A stretch of DNA of 34,271 bases from Actinomycetota bacterium (GCA_023489275.1 JAMDDD010000007.1:1-34271), one strand, 5' to 3'. Shown: positions 1 to 9,313, counted from the first letter of the stretch. Numbers and translations: made by a program. Notes: generated from the letters alone by a model not told the origin.

Positions 1-239
1 ACCGCCATGATCGTGTCAATCACGTTCGGGACCAGCTCGTCCCTGACGACGATCTTCAGCTCCAGTTTGGGGTTGAGGAAGATGTTCAGTTTGCTCCCCC
101 GCCACTGCTCGGTGTAGCCCTTCTGCTTCCCGGCGCCCTTGACATCGGTGATGGTCATCCCTTTGATGCCAATTTCGTCCAGGGCTGCCTTGACTTCATC
201 GAGCTTGATATGCCTGATGATTGCTTCTACTTTCTTCAT
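1..239 (-). CDS. glnK: Nitrogen regulatory protein P-II (GlnB/GlnK), C-terminus cut by window edge
   Basis: Minus-strand translation begins MKKVEAIIRHIKLDEVKAALDEIGIKGMTITDVKGAGKQKGYTEQWRG...; characteristic PII N-terminus. ATG overlaps the amtB stop (ATGA). Confidence 0.93.
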   Translation of the reverse strand, partial: MKKVEAIIRHIKLDEVKAALDEIGIKGMTITDVKGAGKQKGYTEQWRGSKLNIFLNPKLELKIVVRDELVPNVIDTIMA

Positions 240-1882
240 GCCCCCGCTCCTTCATCCAGGGAAACGGAAGTTATCGCGGGCGCGGTCTTTCCCGGAGGTG
301 CGCCCAGGCCCGAGGGGTGCGGCGTTACCCAATCGGGAGCCGACCCGGAGAAATCAGGATAGGCAAGTGTTCCCATTTGTGGCAGGTCGAGCCCCTGGAT
401 CTCTTCTTCTGCCGTGACGCGCAGACCCATGATCCTGTCCAGCACCCTGAAACAGACGTAGCCGCCGCCAAGCGCTACGACGACCACCGTGACGGCGCCG
501 ATCGCCTGGGCGGCGAACTGGCCGGTGCCGCCGTAAATAAGGCCCTTGACCGCATGGGCGACGCCGTTGTCCCCGGCCCCGTAAGTACCGTCGGCAAAGA
601 TGCCCAGCGCCAGCACGCCCCAGAGTCCGTTGAAGCCGTGCACTGCGACCGCGCCGACGGGATCGTCGACCTTGAGCACGCGCTCGACAAAAAACACGCC
701 TGCGATCACCAGTGCACCGGCGATCACACCGATCAGCAGCGCCGCCCACGGAGCCACGAAGGCGCAGGGCGCCGTGATGGCAACCAGGCCGGCCAGGGCG
801 CCGTTGCAGGTCATGGAGAGATCGGGCTTCCCGTAAAGCTTCCACATGATGAACATGGAGGTAAGTCCACCGGTGGCGGCCGCCAGGAACGTATTGGCGA
901 TGATAACCGCCAGGCGGAAGTCGCCGCCGGTAAGGGTGCTGGCGCCGTTAAAGCCGATCCAGCCAAAGGCAAGGAACAGCGTGCCCAGCACCGCCATCGG
1001 GATATGATGGCCCGGAATGGCGTTCGGGCTGCCGTCCTTGTTAAACTTGCCGATCCGGGCGCCGAGGACGATCGCTCCTGCCAGGGCCACAAGGCCGCCC
1101 ATGGCATGAACGACCGTTGAGCCGGCAAAGTCGAGGTAGCCGTTCCCCAGCCCCAGGTTGGCGCCGAGCTGGGACAGCCAGCCGCCGCCCCAGACCCAGT
1201 TGCCGAACAGCGGGTAAAGAAACATCGAGATGAAGAATCCAAAAATAACGAACGCGGAGAACTTGAACCGCTCGGCCATGGCGCCGGTGGGGATCGTCGC
1301 TGCCGTGTCCATGAACACCAGTTGGAACAGGAAGAAGGCGAGAATGCCCACGTCATAAAGGCCGGCGCCGCCAAAACCCTTGGTGCCGAGGATGCCCCAC
1401 CCCTTGGCGATCTGGAGCATGCCATCAAGATTGGCGATGCCGCCCAGGGTGGTCAGATGGCCAACTCCGCCAAACATCAGCGGAAAGCCAACAAGGTAAA
1501 AACCGACCACGCCGATGAAAAAGATGACGATGTTCATCCCCATCGTGTGGACGGCGTTCTTGGCGCGGGTGAAGCCGGTTTCCAGCAGCGCAAAGCCGGC
1601 CTGCATGAAAAAGACAAGCGCGAAACCAGTCATCAGCCAGATAAACCCGGTGGCGATCTTGTTGTGGCCGACCTCATTGGCCAGGCTCTGCAGGGTGAGA
1701 TTGCTTCCCTGCGCCGAGGGCGACAGATCCGAGGCGCTGCCGGTGGCGCTGCCGGTGGGGTCGGTGGCCGGCGCCGAGGTAGCCGCCTGCGCCGTGGCGG
1801 TGATGGCCCCGCTGAGGCCGGCGAGTGAAACCAGCGCCACCAGCATCGCCAATATTAGTAATATTCTGGTACTTCGTCCCAT
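236..1882 (-). CDS. amtB: Ammonium transporter (Amt/Mep/Rh family) with N-terminal signal-like segment
   Basis: 548 aa multi-TM ORF with Amt motifs (FALLETGFTRAKNAVHTMGMNI, DFAGSTVVHAMGG, NGALAGLVAITAPCAFV, VHGFNGLWGVLALGIFADG); overlaps glnK by 4 nt. Confidence 0.96.
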   Translation of the reverse strand: MGRSTRILLILAMLVALVSLAGLSGAITATAQAATSAPATDPTGSATGSASDLSPSAQGSNLTLQSLANEVGHNKIATGFIWLMTGFALVFFMQAGFALLETGFTRAKNAVHTMGMNIVIFFIGVVGFYLVGFPLMFGGVGHLTTLGGIANLDGMLQIAKGWGILGTKGFGGAGLYDVGILAFFLFQLVFMDTAATIPTGAMAERFKFSAFVIFGFFISMFLYPLFGNWVWGGGWLSQLGANLGLGNGYLDFAGSTVVHAMGGLVALAGAIVLGARIGKFNKDGSPNAIPGHHIPMAVLGTLFLAFGWIGFNGASTLTGGDFRLAVIIANTFLAAATGGLTSMFIMWKLYGKPDLSMTCNGALAGLVAITAPCAFVAPWAALLIGVIAGALVIAGVFFVERVLKVDDPVGAVAVHGFNGLWGVLALGIFADGTYGAGDNGVAHAVKGLIYGGTGQFAAQAIGAVTVVVVALGGGYVCFRVLDRIMGLRVTAEEEIQGLDLPQMGTLAYPDFSGSAPDWVTPHPSGLGAPPGKTAPAITSVSLDEGAGA

Positions 1883-2186
1883 TTTTCCTCCTTAATTTTT
1901 GCCGTTATTCCTGGAAAGCCGCTTGCAGCCTATAGTCCATGATAGCCACGCGAGCCGCCGCAAATGCCGTCCCTGAGGACAAAATTGCCGGGTTTTGGTT
2001 GTCCTTGCGAATCATTCGTTGATAATTCGCCTGTTTCTTTATCCGGCCGGAGGAAGGACCGGCGCGCCGTTTGTCCGGCGGGACAAGAAACGGCAGCGGA
2101 GCCAGATACAACGAGGATGAGGCGAAGACCGGCCCAGAAAACGGAATCAATATTGACTTTGAACCCCGGCCGTTCCATAATATTGG

Positions 2187-2205
2187 AGCTACATTTGTAG
2201 CTACA
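2187..2205. promoter_or_regulatory. Overlapping palindromes AGCTACA-TT-TGTAGCT and TGTAGCTACA, candidate operator of the downstream antitoxin gene
   Basis: Read directly: AGCTACATTTGTAGCTACA, about 60-80 bp upstream of the antitoxin ATG. Confidence 0.55.
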
Positions 2206-2266
2206 ATTAAGGCCGGGCAAAACTGGCCGCATTACGAAAATTTACAGAACCGCGAGCGGAAGCTGC

Positions 2267-2500
2267 ATGCCGATCATCGGAATCCGCGAGTTCAAGAACC
2301 GGGCCAGCGAGATCGTCCGCAAGGTACGGGACGGCGATGGCCTCTACATCATTACCCTCCACGGAAAACCCTCGGCGATGATAATCCCGCTCGATGAGGA
2401 CGAGGTGGAAAAGCTCATCAGCGAGCATCATCCTTTTATGATCATGCGGCGCACTCAAAGAGCCGGGCGCCGGATCCGAAACAGAGCAAAACGGGATTAA
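2267..2500 (+). CDS. Type II toxin-antitoxin system antitoxin, Phd/YefM family
   Basis: 77 aa MPIIGIREFKNRASEIVRKVRDGDGLYIITLHGKPSAMIIPLDEDEVEKL...; Phd/YefM N-terminal DNA-binding fold signature (FKNRASEIVRKV...ITLHGKPSAMIIP). Confidence 0.85.
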   Translation: MPIIGIREFKNRASEIVRKVRDGDGLYIITLHGKPSAMIIPLDEDEVEKLISEHHPFMIMRRTQRAGRRIRNRAKRD

Positions 2501-2543
2501 CCCCGCATGTATCAGGCATCCACAGCTTCGCCTTCGCGGCAGG

Positions 2544-3644
2544 ATGGATCTGATGAAAGTGAAGCAACCCAAAGCCAATGTCTTGGAGCCAACCAGGCGT
2601 GAGGCAACTTGCGCCTTAATCTCACCCGTCGCGCAGACGGCCGCATCCGCGGCTCCTGCCTCCGGCCCGCGTCCGGCTGACAGCAACCGTGAATCTGCCG
2701 AAGCCGGGGCTTTCGACGCCTACTCGCGCGCGGTTATCGGAGCCGTCGAGAAGACCGGTCCCGCTGTCGTCCATATTGGCGTCCGCCACGGGCAAAAACG
2801 CGGCCGCCGTCAGGCGGAAGGCGCCGGCTCCGGCGTCATCATCGCTTCCGATGGTTACGTTGTTACAAACAGTCACGTTGTCAATGGAGCGCGCTCGATC
2901 AAGGTGAGCCTGCCCGACGGCACCAGTTACCCCGCCGGGCTGCAGGGCCATGATCCGGCCACCGACCTGGCGCTCATCCGTGTTCCCGCTTCGGGGCTGG
3001 CCAGCGCCGAGCTGGGCGATTCCGGCAACCTCAAAGTGGGCCAGATGGCAATCGCCATCGGCAATCCATTTGGATTTCAGAGCACCGTCACCTCCGGCGT
3101 TATCAGCGCCGTGGGCCGGTCGCTGCGCAGTTACTCCGGCCGCCTGATCGAGAATGTGATCCAGACCGACGCGGCGTTAAATCCGGGCAACAGCGGCGGC
3201 CCGCTGGTTGACTCCAGCGGCATGGTGATCGGGATCAACACCGCCATTATTCAATTCGCCCAGGGCATCTGTTTCGCCATTCCGGTAAATACGATGCGGT
3301 GGGTCGTGACCGTGCTGATGCGAGAGGGGAAGGTTACCCGCGGCTTCCTTGGATTTGGCGGCCAGGCGGTGAAGCTGCCGGTAAAGATCGTCAGGCATTT
3401 CCGGCTGGCGGGCGATTCGGGGGTGCTGATCGCCGACGTGATGAAAGACAGCCCCGCGGAGACTGCCGGGCTCAGGGAGGATGACGTCATTATCGCCCTG
3501 GACGGCAAAGATGTCGCCGATGTTGATGACATCCACCGGATGCTGACCGCGGACGTCATCGGCAAGCCGCTGCAGATGACGGTTCTCAGACGTTGGCGCA
3601 ATCGACGCCAGGTGATGATCGTGCCGTCTGTGAGCCCGGAGTAA
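2544..3644 (+). CDS. HtrA/DegP-like S1C serine protease with C-terminal PDZ domain
   Basis: Catalytic triad context: TNSHVV (His), DPATDLAL (Asp), NPGNSGGPLV (Ser); PDZ-like SGVLIADVMKDSPAETAGLREDDVIIALDGKDV. Confidence 0.95.
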   Translation: MDLMKVKQPKANVLEPTRREATCALISPVAQTAASAAPASGPRPADSNRESAEAGAFDAYSRAVIGAVEKTGPAVVHIGVRHGQKRGRRQAEGAGSGVIIASDGYVVTNSHVVNGARSIKVSLPDGTSYPAGLQGHDPATDLALIRVPASGLASAELGDSGNLKVGQMAIAIGNPFGFQSTVTSGVISAVGRSLRSYSGRLIENVIQTDAALNPGNSGGPLVDSSGMVIGINTAIIQFAQGICFAIPVNTMRWVVTVLMREGKVTRGFLGFGGQAVKLPVKIVRHFRLAGDSGVLIADVMKDSPAETAGLREDDVIIALDGKDVADVDDIHRMLTADVIGKPLQMTVLRRWRNRRQVMIVPSVSPE

Positions 3645-3708
3645 CCCGCTGGCAATGCTGGAGCTCCGCTGAACCGGCAGCCAGTAGACATGGAACCGGA
3701 TTTTGATC

Positions 3709-4335
3709 CTAATCGAACGCCGCCGGCCGGTTTTCATCCTCCAGATGCGCTTTTACCTCGGCCAGATGCTTCTCATTGGTCCGCTGCCATGACAGTTCGG
3801 GCAGTTCATCAAAACTGAAGAAGCGGGCGTCCATGGTCTCGTCGCTGGGCCGCGCCGCGCCGCCGGTAATCTCGCACAGCCAGATGATCTTGTACGCGTG
3901 GAAGAACTCCAGCGGCCGGCCGCCGCGGTTGGCGTCAAAGACGGCGACGAGCTTGCGCGGGACCACCTCGAAGCCGCTCTCTTCCCAGACTTCGCGCGCC
4001 ACCATCGCGGAGGGGACGTCGCCGACGTCGGCCCATCCCCCCGGCATGCACCAGCACTGGTCGCGGCGCTCCTGCACCAGGAGGATCTTTCCCTCCCGGA
4101 CCACGGCGCCGCGCACATCGATCTTGGCGGTGGCGTAACCCGGCTGCGCCGAAAAATTGGCGGTCAGCTCCGCAGGCGGCAGCCCCGTACGGGCGGCGAC
4201 CATCTCGACGGCGATCTCGTTCAGGCGCCGGTAGCGCTCCTTCTCATAATTGGTTTCGGCAAACGCGAGACCCGTCTGGCAGAGCCCCTGGATCTCCCGC
4301 GCCCACTTCAGCCATTCAGGCATCTTTTCCGGCAT
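3709..4335 (-). CDS. Nudix hydrolase with N-terminal Nudix-associated domain
   Basis: Nudix box GGWADVGDVPSAMVAREVWEESGFEV; start set at MPEKMPEWLKWARE with upstream AGGAGA. Confidence 0.93.
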   Translation of the reverse strand: MPEKMPEWLKWAREIQGLCQTGLAFAETNYEKERYRRLNEIAVEMVAARTGLPPAELTANFSAQPGYATAKIDVRGAVVREGKILLVQERRDQCWCMPGGWADVGDVPSAMVAREVWEESGFEVVPRKLVAVFDANRGGRPLEFFHAYKIIWLCEITGGAARPSDETMDARFFSFDELPELSWQRTNEKHLAEVKAHLEDENRPAAFD

Positions 4336-4520
4336 GGCAATCTCCTGGCAAACATTTGCGCTTTCCCAGAAGTATCCCATATTTTGCGGGCCATGAGGAT
4401 TTACAAACCGGCACGTACTGCGAGGCGTAAACCTCGTAAACCTGTTCTTCCCGGAATGATCCCGCAACCGGCCTCTTAAGTCGGCTTGATTTTACAGACC
4501 TGTGGATATAATCCAGGAAG

Positions 4521-5225
4521 ATGATCCGCTCCGTACCGACAGCCGATCTGAAACGGGCCGCCGATGAGCTTGGCCGGCGCACCGGTTTTCTCCTTGCTCC
4601 GACAGCATTTTATTTCGCGCAAGAGGCTCCTGCGGGCGCCGTCACCCCCAAAGCGGGTGCGTGGACCTGCCTGTTCGCTCTGATGCGGCGGGTGCAGGCG
4701 GGCCGTCCATCGTCTTTTTCCGCGCGGGAACCGGGCTGCATCGGCGCTTCCTGCTATCTCGGGTTTAACGGCGTGCCGGTCGGTCCCGCCGCTTTTTACC
4801 TTTCCAAAATCGAACATTTAAAGAAAGACCTGGGGCTGGCGGCCGCCTTTTACAAGGGGATCGAGCCGGTGCCCGCGAGGAAGGATCATCTGGTCTTTAC
4901 TCTGCTTGACAATGTCCCCGGCGATGAAGAGGTTGAGGTTGTCAACCTGTGGCTGGAGGCCGCCTCCCTGTCTTCGCTGCACACACTGGCAAATTACGAC
5001 AGATCGGCCAACGATAACGTCATCATGCCGTTTGCCTCCGGATGCCAGAGCTTGTGGACGCTCCCCTACAAGGAGAAATCAAGCCGCCAGCCAAAAGCCG
5101 TCGCTGGCTCGATGGATCCGACGGTCAGGCCCTATCTTCCTCCAGGGGCAATTTCGTTTTCCGTTCCGGCGGGCCGCTTGCTGGAGATGGCCGGCAATGT
5201 CGCGGGAAGCTTTCTGGGGCCATAA
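4521..5225 (+). CDS. DUF169 family protein
   Basis: 234 aa with DUF169-like features (GCIGASCYLGF, GIEPVPARKDHLVFTLLD, MPFASGCQSLWTLPY, ISFSVPAGRLLEMAGNVAGSF). Confidence 0.82.
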   Translation: MIRSVPTADLKRAADELGRRTGFLLAPTAFYFAQEAPAGAVTPKAGAWTCLFALMRRVQAGRPSSFSAREPGCIGASCYLGFNGVPVGPAAFYLSKIEHLKKDLGLAAAFYKGIEPVPARKDHLVFTLLDNVPGDEEVEVVNLWLEAASLSSLHTLANYDRSANDNVIMPFASGCQSLWTLPYKEKSSRQPKAVAGSMDPTVRPYLPPGAISFSVPAGRLLEMAGNVAGSFLGP

Positions 5226-5402
5226 TTTTTTAGGGATTCGCGGCGCAGCCGCCGGGAACGCACGGGGCTGGATCAACATGCTGCCAGGCGCCTGGCATTC
5301 CTTAATCTTGCGTAACATTGATTTCACCTGAACTTCATGTCGTTCAGTTATAGTTTCTTTAACAGAAATGAGACCCTTCACCTCATCCTTCTGCATCACT
5401 TG

Positions 5403-5436
5403 AAAACGGCGCCTCCCCCGCGCCGTTTTCGTTTTT
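5403..5436 (+). terminator. Intrinsic terminator
   Basis: AAAACGGCGC-CTCCCCC-GCGCCGTTTT followed by CGTTTTT. Confidence 0.8.
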
Positions 5437-5516
5437 CCGGTGGATTGCCGCGGGCGCCGCCTCGAGCATCCAGTCCAGCATATGAGATTTTGGTTTTCGT
5501 AACCGGTTACTGCCCG

Positions 5517-5660
5517 CTATTCGTATTTGATGAACGAGATGATTGCTCCCTGGGGATCTTGAATCGTTGCGAAGCGGCCGGTGCCGGGAATGTCCATCGG
5601 CTCGACAATAACCGCCGCGCCCAGATCCTGCGCCTTCTTCATCGTTTCATGATTGATGGC
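5517..5660 (-). pseudogene. Truncated VOC/glyoxalase-family C-terminal fragment
   Basis: Minus-strand frame reads ...NCAINHETMKKAQDLGAAVIVEPMDIPGTGRFATIQDPQGAIISFIKYE*, typical of the VOC C-terminal half; the N-terminal half is absent because the adjacent flavin reductase gene ends at 5669. Confidence 0.7.
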
Positions 5661-5668
5661 GCAATTTG

Positions 5669-6238
5669 TTAGGATTCTATCTGTTTGCCAACAGAAAACG
5701 CCCTGGCGACGACGGCTCCCAGGGCCCGGTATTCATGCGTCTCCGGGGCGTAGGCAAACGGGGCCAGCGCGTCCACGCTCACCTTGCCGCCATCCAGCAC
5801 CGCTTCGTCAGCCTTGACATCCATAATCTCGCCGATAAACTGCGTATGGATGCCGATCCTGACCGTTTTGAGCACGCGGCACTCCAGCACCAGCGGAAAC
5901 TCCTCGATTACCGGCGCGTCCACCAGCTCGCTTTTGACGGCGGTCAATCCGGTAGCGGCAAACTTGTCAACCCTGGCGCCGGACCGGATGCCCAGATAGT
6001 CCAGTTCTTTCACCTGCGCCGTCGAAGCGATGTTGACGGTGAATGCCTGCCGCTCCACGATGGCAGCGTAAGTGTAGCGCTCCTCGCGCAGGGAAACGGC
6101 CACGCAGGGAGGCTTCGAGCAGCAGATGCCCGCCCAGGCCGCCACCATTGCGTTTGCCTTGCCTTCGCTGTCATAAGCGGCAATGGCCCAGGCAGGGGTG
6201 GGGTACGCGATGGTCTTGGCTCCTAATGACTTTTTCAT
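5669..6238 (-). CDS. Flavin reductase family protein (flavoredoxin-like)
   Basis: 189 aa with flavin-reductase-like pattern (AIAAYDSEGKANAMVAAWAGICCSKPPCVAVSLREERYTYAAI, AFTVNIASTAQVKELDYLGIRSG). Confidence 0.9.
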   Translation of the reverse strand: MKKSLGAKTIAYPTPAWAIAAYDSEGKANAMVAAWAGICCSKPPCVAVSLREERYTYAAIVERQAFTVNIASTAQVKELDYLGIRSGARVDKFAATGLTAVKSELVDAPVIEEFPLVLECRVLKTVRIGIHTQFIGEIMDVKADEAVLDGGKVSVDALAPFAYAPETHEYRALGAVVARAFSVGKQIES

Positions 6239-6457
6239 GTTTCTCCTTTGGGTTAATTGCGTCCGGCTGCAAAAGCGCAGCCGCGTCCACAGGGGCGGCC
6301 TTTCACCCGGTGATTGCTGCGGGACATCTTCCTGCCGCTGGAACGCTCCAGGAAAACATCCCGCAGCACCCTTAAAAAAGCCGCAAATTTGGCCAAGACC
6401 TTTTCGCTCGGTCTCGCATCATTGCATGCTGGAAATAAAGCTAAAATTTCGCAGTGG

Positions 6458-7270
6458 CTAGAGCGTCGGGCCCTTCTCCAGCGGTGTGGCCTGCCGCAAC
6501 TCGCTGGTAATAAATTCAAACGCTTCATCAACAGCGTCGGTCATGATGAATATCTTCAGATCCTCCCGGTCGATCGTTCCGTGACGGACAAGCGCTTCGA
6601 AGTTGATTACTTCCCGCCAGTATTCCCGGCCGAAGAGCACTACCGGCAGATGTTTGGTGATCTTTCCCGTCTTCAGGAGCGTCAGCAGCTCAAACATCTC
6701 ATCCAGCGTGCCGAAGCCCCCCGGGAAAAAAATTACCGCCTTGGCCAGGTACGCCAGCCAGAACTTGCGCATAAAAAAATAATGGAAGTGGAAGACCAGC
6801 TCTCTGGTAATGTACTGGTTGAAAGTCTGCTCGCTGGGGATGGAGATCGCCATGCCGATGTTCATCCCCCGGGCCTGCGAGGCCCCCCGGTTGGCGCCCT
6901 CCATGATCCCCGGCCCGCCGCCGGTGCAGACCACATAGCGGTGCTCCTCGTCATTGAGCTCCTTGGACCAGATCGTCAGGCGCTCGGCCAGGTCGCGGGC
7001 GGCTTCGTAGTAAAACGATGTCTCCAGCTTCGTTTGCGCCAGGCGGGCGTCAGCATCGGAGTCCGCCGCCGCCAGCTCGCGCTCGGCTTCCTCCCGGGCC
7101 ACGAACCGGGCCGAGCCCATGAATACTATCGTGTCCACGATGTCGTGATGATCGAACCGGCTCTGCGGCTCCAGATATTCCGAAAGAATTCTCAGCGGCC
7201 TCCCATCCCGCTCATTGAGAAACTTCCGGTTTTCGTACGCCATCAGCGGCGGCCGCCGTTTGTCTGTCAT
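6458..7270 (-). CDS. LOG family protein (Rossmann-fold nucleotide phosphoribohydrolase-like)
   Basis: LOG motifs VVCTGGGPGIMEGANRGA and FFPGGFGTLDEMFELLTLLKTGK; start set at MTDKRRPP. Confidence 0.93.
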   Translation of the reverse strand: MTDKRRPPLMAYENRKFLNERDGRPLRILSEYLEPQSRFDHHDIVDTIVFMGSARFVAREEAERELAAADSDADARLAQTKLETSFYYEAARDLAERLTIWSKELNDEEHRYVVCTGGGPGIMEGANRGASQARGMNIGMAISIPSEQTFNQYITRELVFHFHYFFMRKFWLAYLAKAVIFFPGGFGTLDEMFELLTLLKTGKITKHLPVVLFGREYWREVINFEALVRHGTIDREDLKIFIMTDAVDEAFEFITSELRQATPLEKGPTL

Positions 7271-7477
7271 GATTGCTTCCTTTGACTCGAAGGTACACGT
7301 AACGAGCGCCCGGGTTAAGTGAGATTGCAACCTGGGGATCTTGCGGAAAAATCCGGGTACCGGGCCTTCAGCAGTGAGTAATTCTTACATATCGCACGAA
7401 CCAGGGAAAGCGGCATCAAGCGCCGGTTTGGCCCACCCGGCTGCCTGGCCTGCCCGGGTTCGGCTGCCGGCCGGCGA

Positions 7478-8269
7478 TCAGGTATGGCATAACTGCGACA
7501 GGTACCCGTCCAGCTTGCCAACATCGACCGGCGATTTTTTCAGGAAGCGGTCGCGGTTATCAACAATGGCGAAAAGCTCGTCGCAGTATTTTTTCAGAAA
7601 GCGCCATGTTATCTGCTGTTTGCGCCCCCAGGTGACACATACCGGGCCGGCATCCGTGTATCCGGAAAGGTACACGTAATGGCCGCCCCATGAACCCGGC
7701 CTGGCGTCCGGCCCCCAGCTGACATCCCAGGGTTTGCCCGCCGCTATCTGAGCCTGCGCCGACCGGGGGAGCAGCAGGCCGCAGCCGGCCCCCGTGAGGA
7801 GATAGACGGCCGTTCGCACTTCCGCTTCATCCGCGGCATCAACCTGGGCAAAAGCGTAAATGTTATATTTGCGGCCGGCCGCGCGCCAGCCGGCGCTTCG
7901 CCACCGCTTCAGCGAATCGAGCACCACCAGGCCGCGGTCATAAGAAGGGCCTTTGCCGCCTTCTTCCTTCCAGTACTCCCGCAGGACGTCGCCATCGGTG
8001 ATTTGAAGCGCTTTTTTCTGCTCCAGCGCCTCAAACCGGAGCGTCTGATGGGCGCGCCCGGCCATGACGCAATCGCCATGGACATCATTGCCAAACATTG
8101 GCATCCGCACCGCCGGCCGGGGATGGGCAACGTCAAAATCCCATTCTCCGGGAATCGGCGGCAGCGCTTTCAGAAACGATGCCAGCTTCAGATTGCGGCG
8201 GTCCTTTCGGGCCGGCGCCTTGCCCAGCTTGAAAAAATCATGCGCCTGGATACCCTTTGCTCTGGCCAA
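7478..8269 (-). CDS. Hypothetical protein, candidate papain-like cysteine peptidase fold
   Basis: 263 aa; GNDVHGDCVMAGRAHQTLRF (Cys context), SWGGHYVYLSGY (His context), VTWGRKQQITWRFLKKYCDELFAIVD. Confidence 0.75.
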   Translation of the reverse strand: MARAKGIQAHDFFKLGKAPARKDRRNLKLASFLKALPPIPGEWDFDVAHPRPAVRMPMFGNDVHGDCVMAGRAHQTLRFEALEQKKALQITDGDVLREYWKEEGGKGPSYDRGLVVLDSLKRWRSAGWRAAGRKYNIYAFAQVDAADEAEVRTAVYLLTGAGCGLLLPRSAQAQIAAGKPWDVSWGPDARPGSWGGHYVYLSGYTDAGPVCVTWGRKQQITWRFLKKYCDELFAIVDNRDRFLKKSPVDVGKLDGYLSQLCHT

Positions 8270-8404
8270 CTGAGCTCCTTCTTGTCAATTGGATGCTTAA
8301 GCTGTGTCTGGCCATTAACTTATATGCTCAGGGTGCGAGCGTAAAGAGGGGGTGCGGCCAGTCTGAGGGGCAATTGAGGCCAAAAACGAGACGCTCATGA
8401 TTCT

Positions 8405-9313
8405 TCAGATCTGCGCCTGCGCCAGCCAGCCGGGATTCCAGTAAGTGCCGTCGTAGCCATGCGTGGTCTTGTATCCCTCGAATCGTCCGCCGATCGCAAG
8501 AGGGGCGGCCCGCTTTTCGAGCCTTTTCATCTCCGCCGGACCGAACGGGACAAAATCTACCGCCGCCTGCAGCGCCTGGTCAAGATCGGCGGGCGACTCC
8601 ATCCCGTTGATAACGGTATCCACCGGCAGGCTCATCACATACCTGAGCGCCGCCACCCCGTCAGTCCAACCGGCGGTAAAAAATTCTCCGGCGGCCAGGG
8701 GCTTCATCGCCAGCACCCCGATGCCGCGTTGCCGAAGCACCGGCAGCACCTGTTTCTGAAAGCTGTTGAAACGGGCGTCGAGCAGGTTGAGCGGCATCTG
8801 CACCGCATCCCAGGCAAAGCCCTGGTCCAGCATCCGCAAATGGATGCGCGGATCCTTGTGGCCGGTGAATCCGATATGCCTGATCTTGCCTTCCCGGCGC
8901 GCCTCTTCCAGGGCTTCGATGGCGCCCCCCGGAGCAAATATCCGCTCCGGATCGTCCGGGTGGATTACCTCATGTATCTGCATCAAGTCAACATGATCCG
9001 TCCGGAGCCTCCGCAGGCTCTGATCGATCTGAGCGGCTGCCGCCCGGCGGGTGCGGCCGTCGATTTTTGTCATCAGAAAGACCCTGGACCGGTAGCCGCC
9101 GGCAAGGGCTTCCCCCATCCACTCTTCGCTGCGGCCGCCGTGATAATCCCAGCAGTTGTCCAGAAATGTAATACCTCGGTCAATGGCCGCGCGGATCAGC
9201 CTAACCGCCGCCCGCCGGCTCCCCGGCCCGACGAGATGGGCTCCGCCCATGCCAATGATGGAAATATCCCGCCCCGTGCTCCCGAGACTTCTTTTCGGAA
9301 TTTCGCCATCCAT
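8405..9313 (-). CDS. Aldo/keto reductase
   Basis: MDGEIPKRSLGSTGRDISIIGMGGAHLVG..., FLDNCWDYHGGRSEEWMGEAL, DHVDLMQIHEV, IRHIGFTGHKDP. Confidence 0.95.
   Translation of the reverse strand: MDGEIPKRSLGSTGRDISIIGMGGAHLVGPGSRRAAVRLIRAAIDRGITFLDNCWDYHGGRSEEWMGEALAGGYRSRVFLMTKIDGRTRRAAAAQIDQSLRRLRTDHVDLMQIHEVIHPDDPERIFAPGGAIEALEEARREGKIRHIGFTGHKDPRIHLRMLDQGFAWDAVQMPLNLLDARFNSFQKQVLPVLRQRGIGVLAMKPLAAGEFFTAGWTDGVAALRYVMSLPVDTVINGMESPADLDQALQAAVDFVPFGPAEMKRLEKRAAPLAIGGRFEGYKTTHGYDGTYWNPGWLAQAQI

Noticed and set aside
221-1120. 299-aa plus-strand ORF antisense to amtB
   Set aside because: Shadow ORF of a well-supported membrane transporter gene.
1890-1960. sigma-54-like GG-N10-GC (TGGACTATAGGCTGCA) upstream of amtB
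   Set aside because: Only a loose match to TGGCAC-N5-TTGCW and no evidence of RpoN or an enhancer-binding site in the window.
2064-2090. Hairpin GCCGTTTGTCC-GGCG-GGACAAGAAACGGC upstream of amtB
   Set aside because: Bulged stem without a T-run or known riboswitch features; could be chance in GC-rich DNA.
5337-5672. 111-aa plus-strand ORF
   Set aside because: Spans the intrinsic terminator and lies antisense to the VOC remnant; no domain or RBS support.
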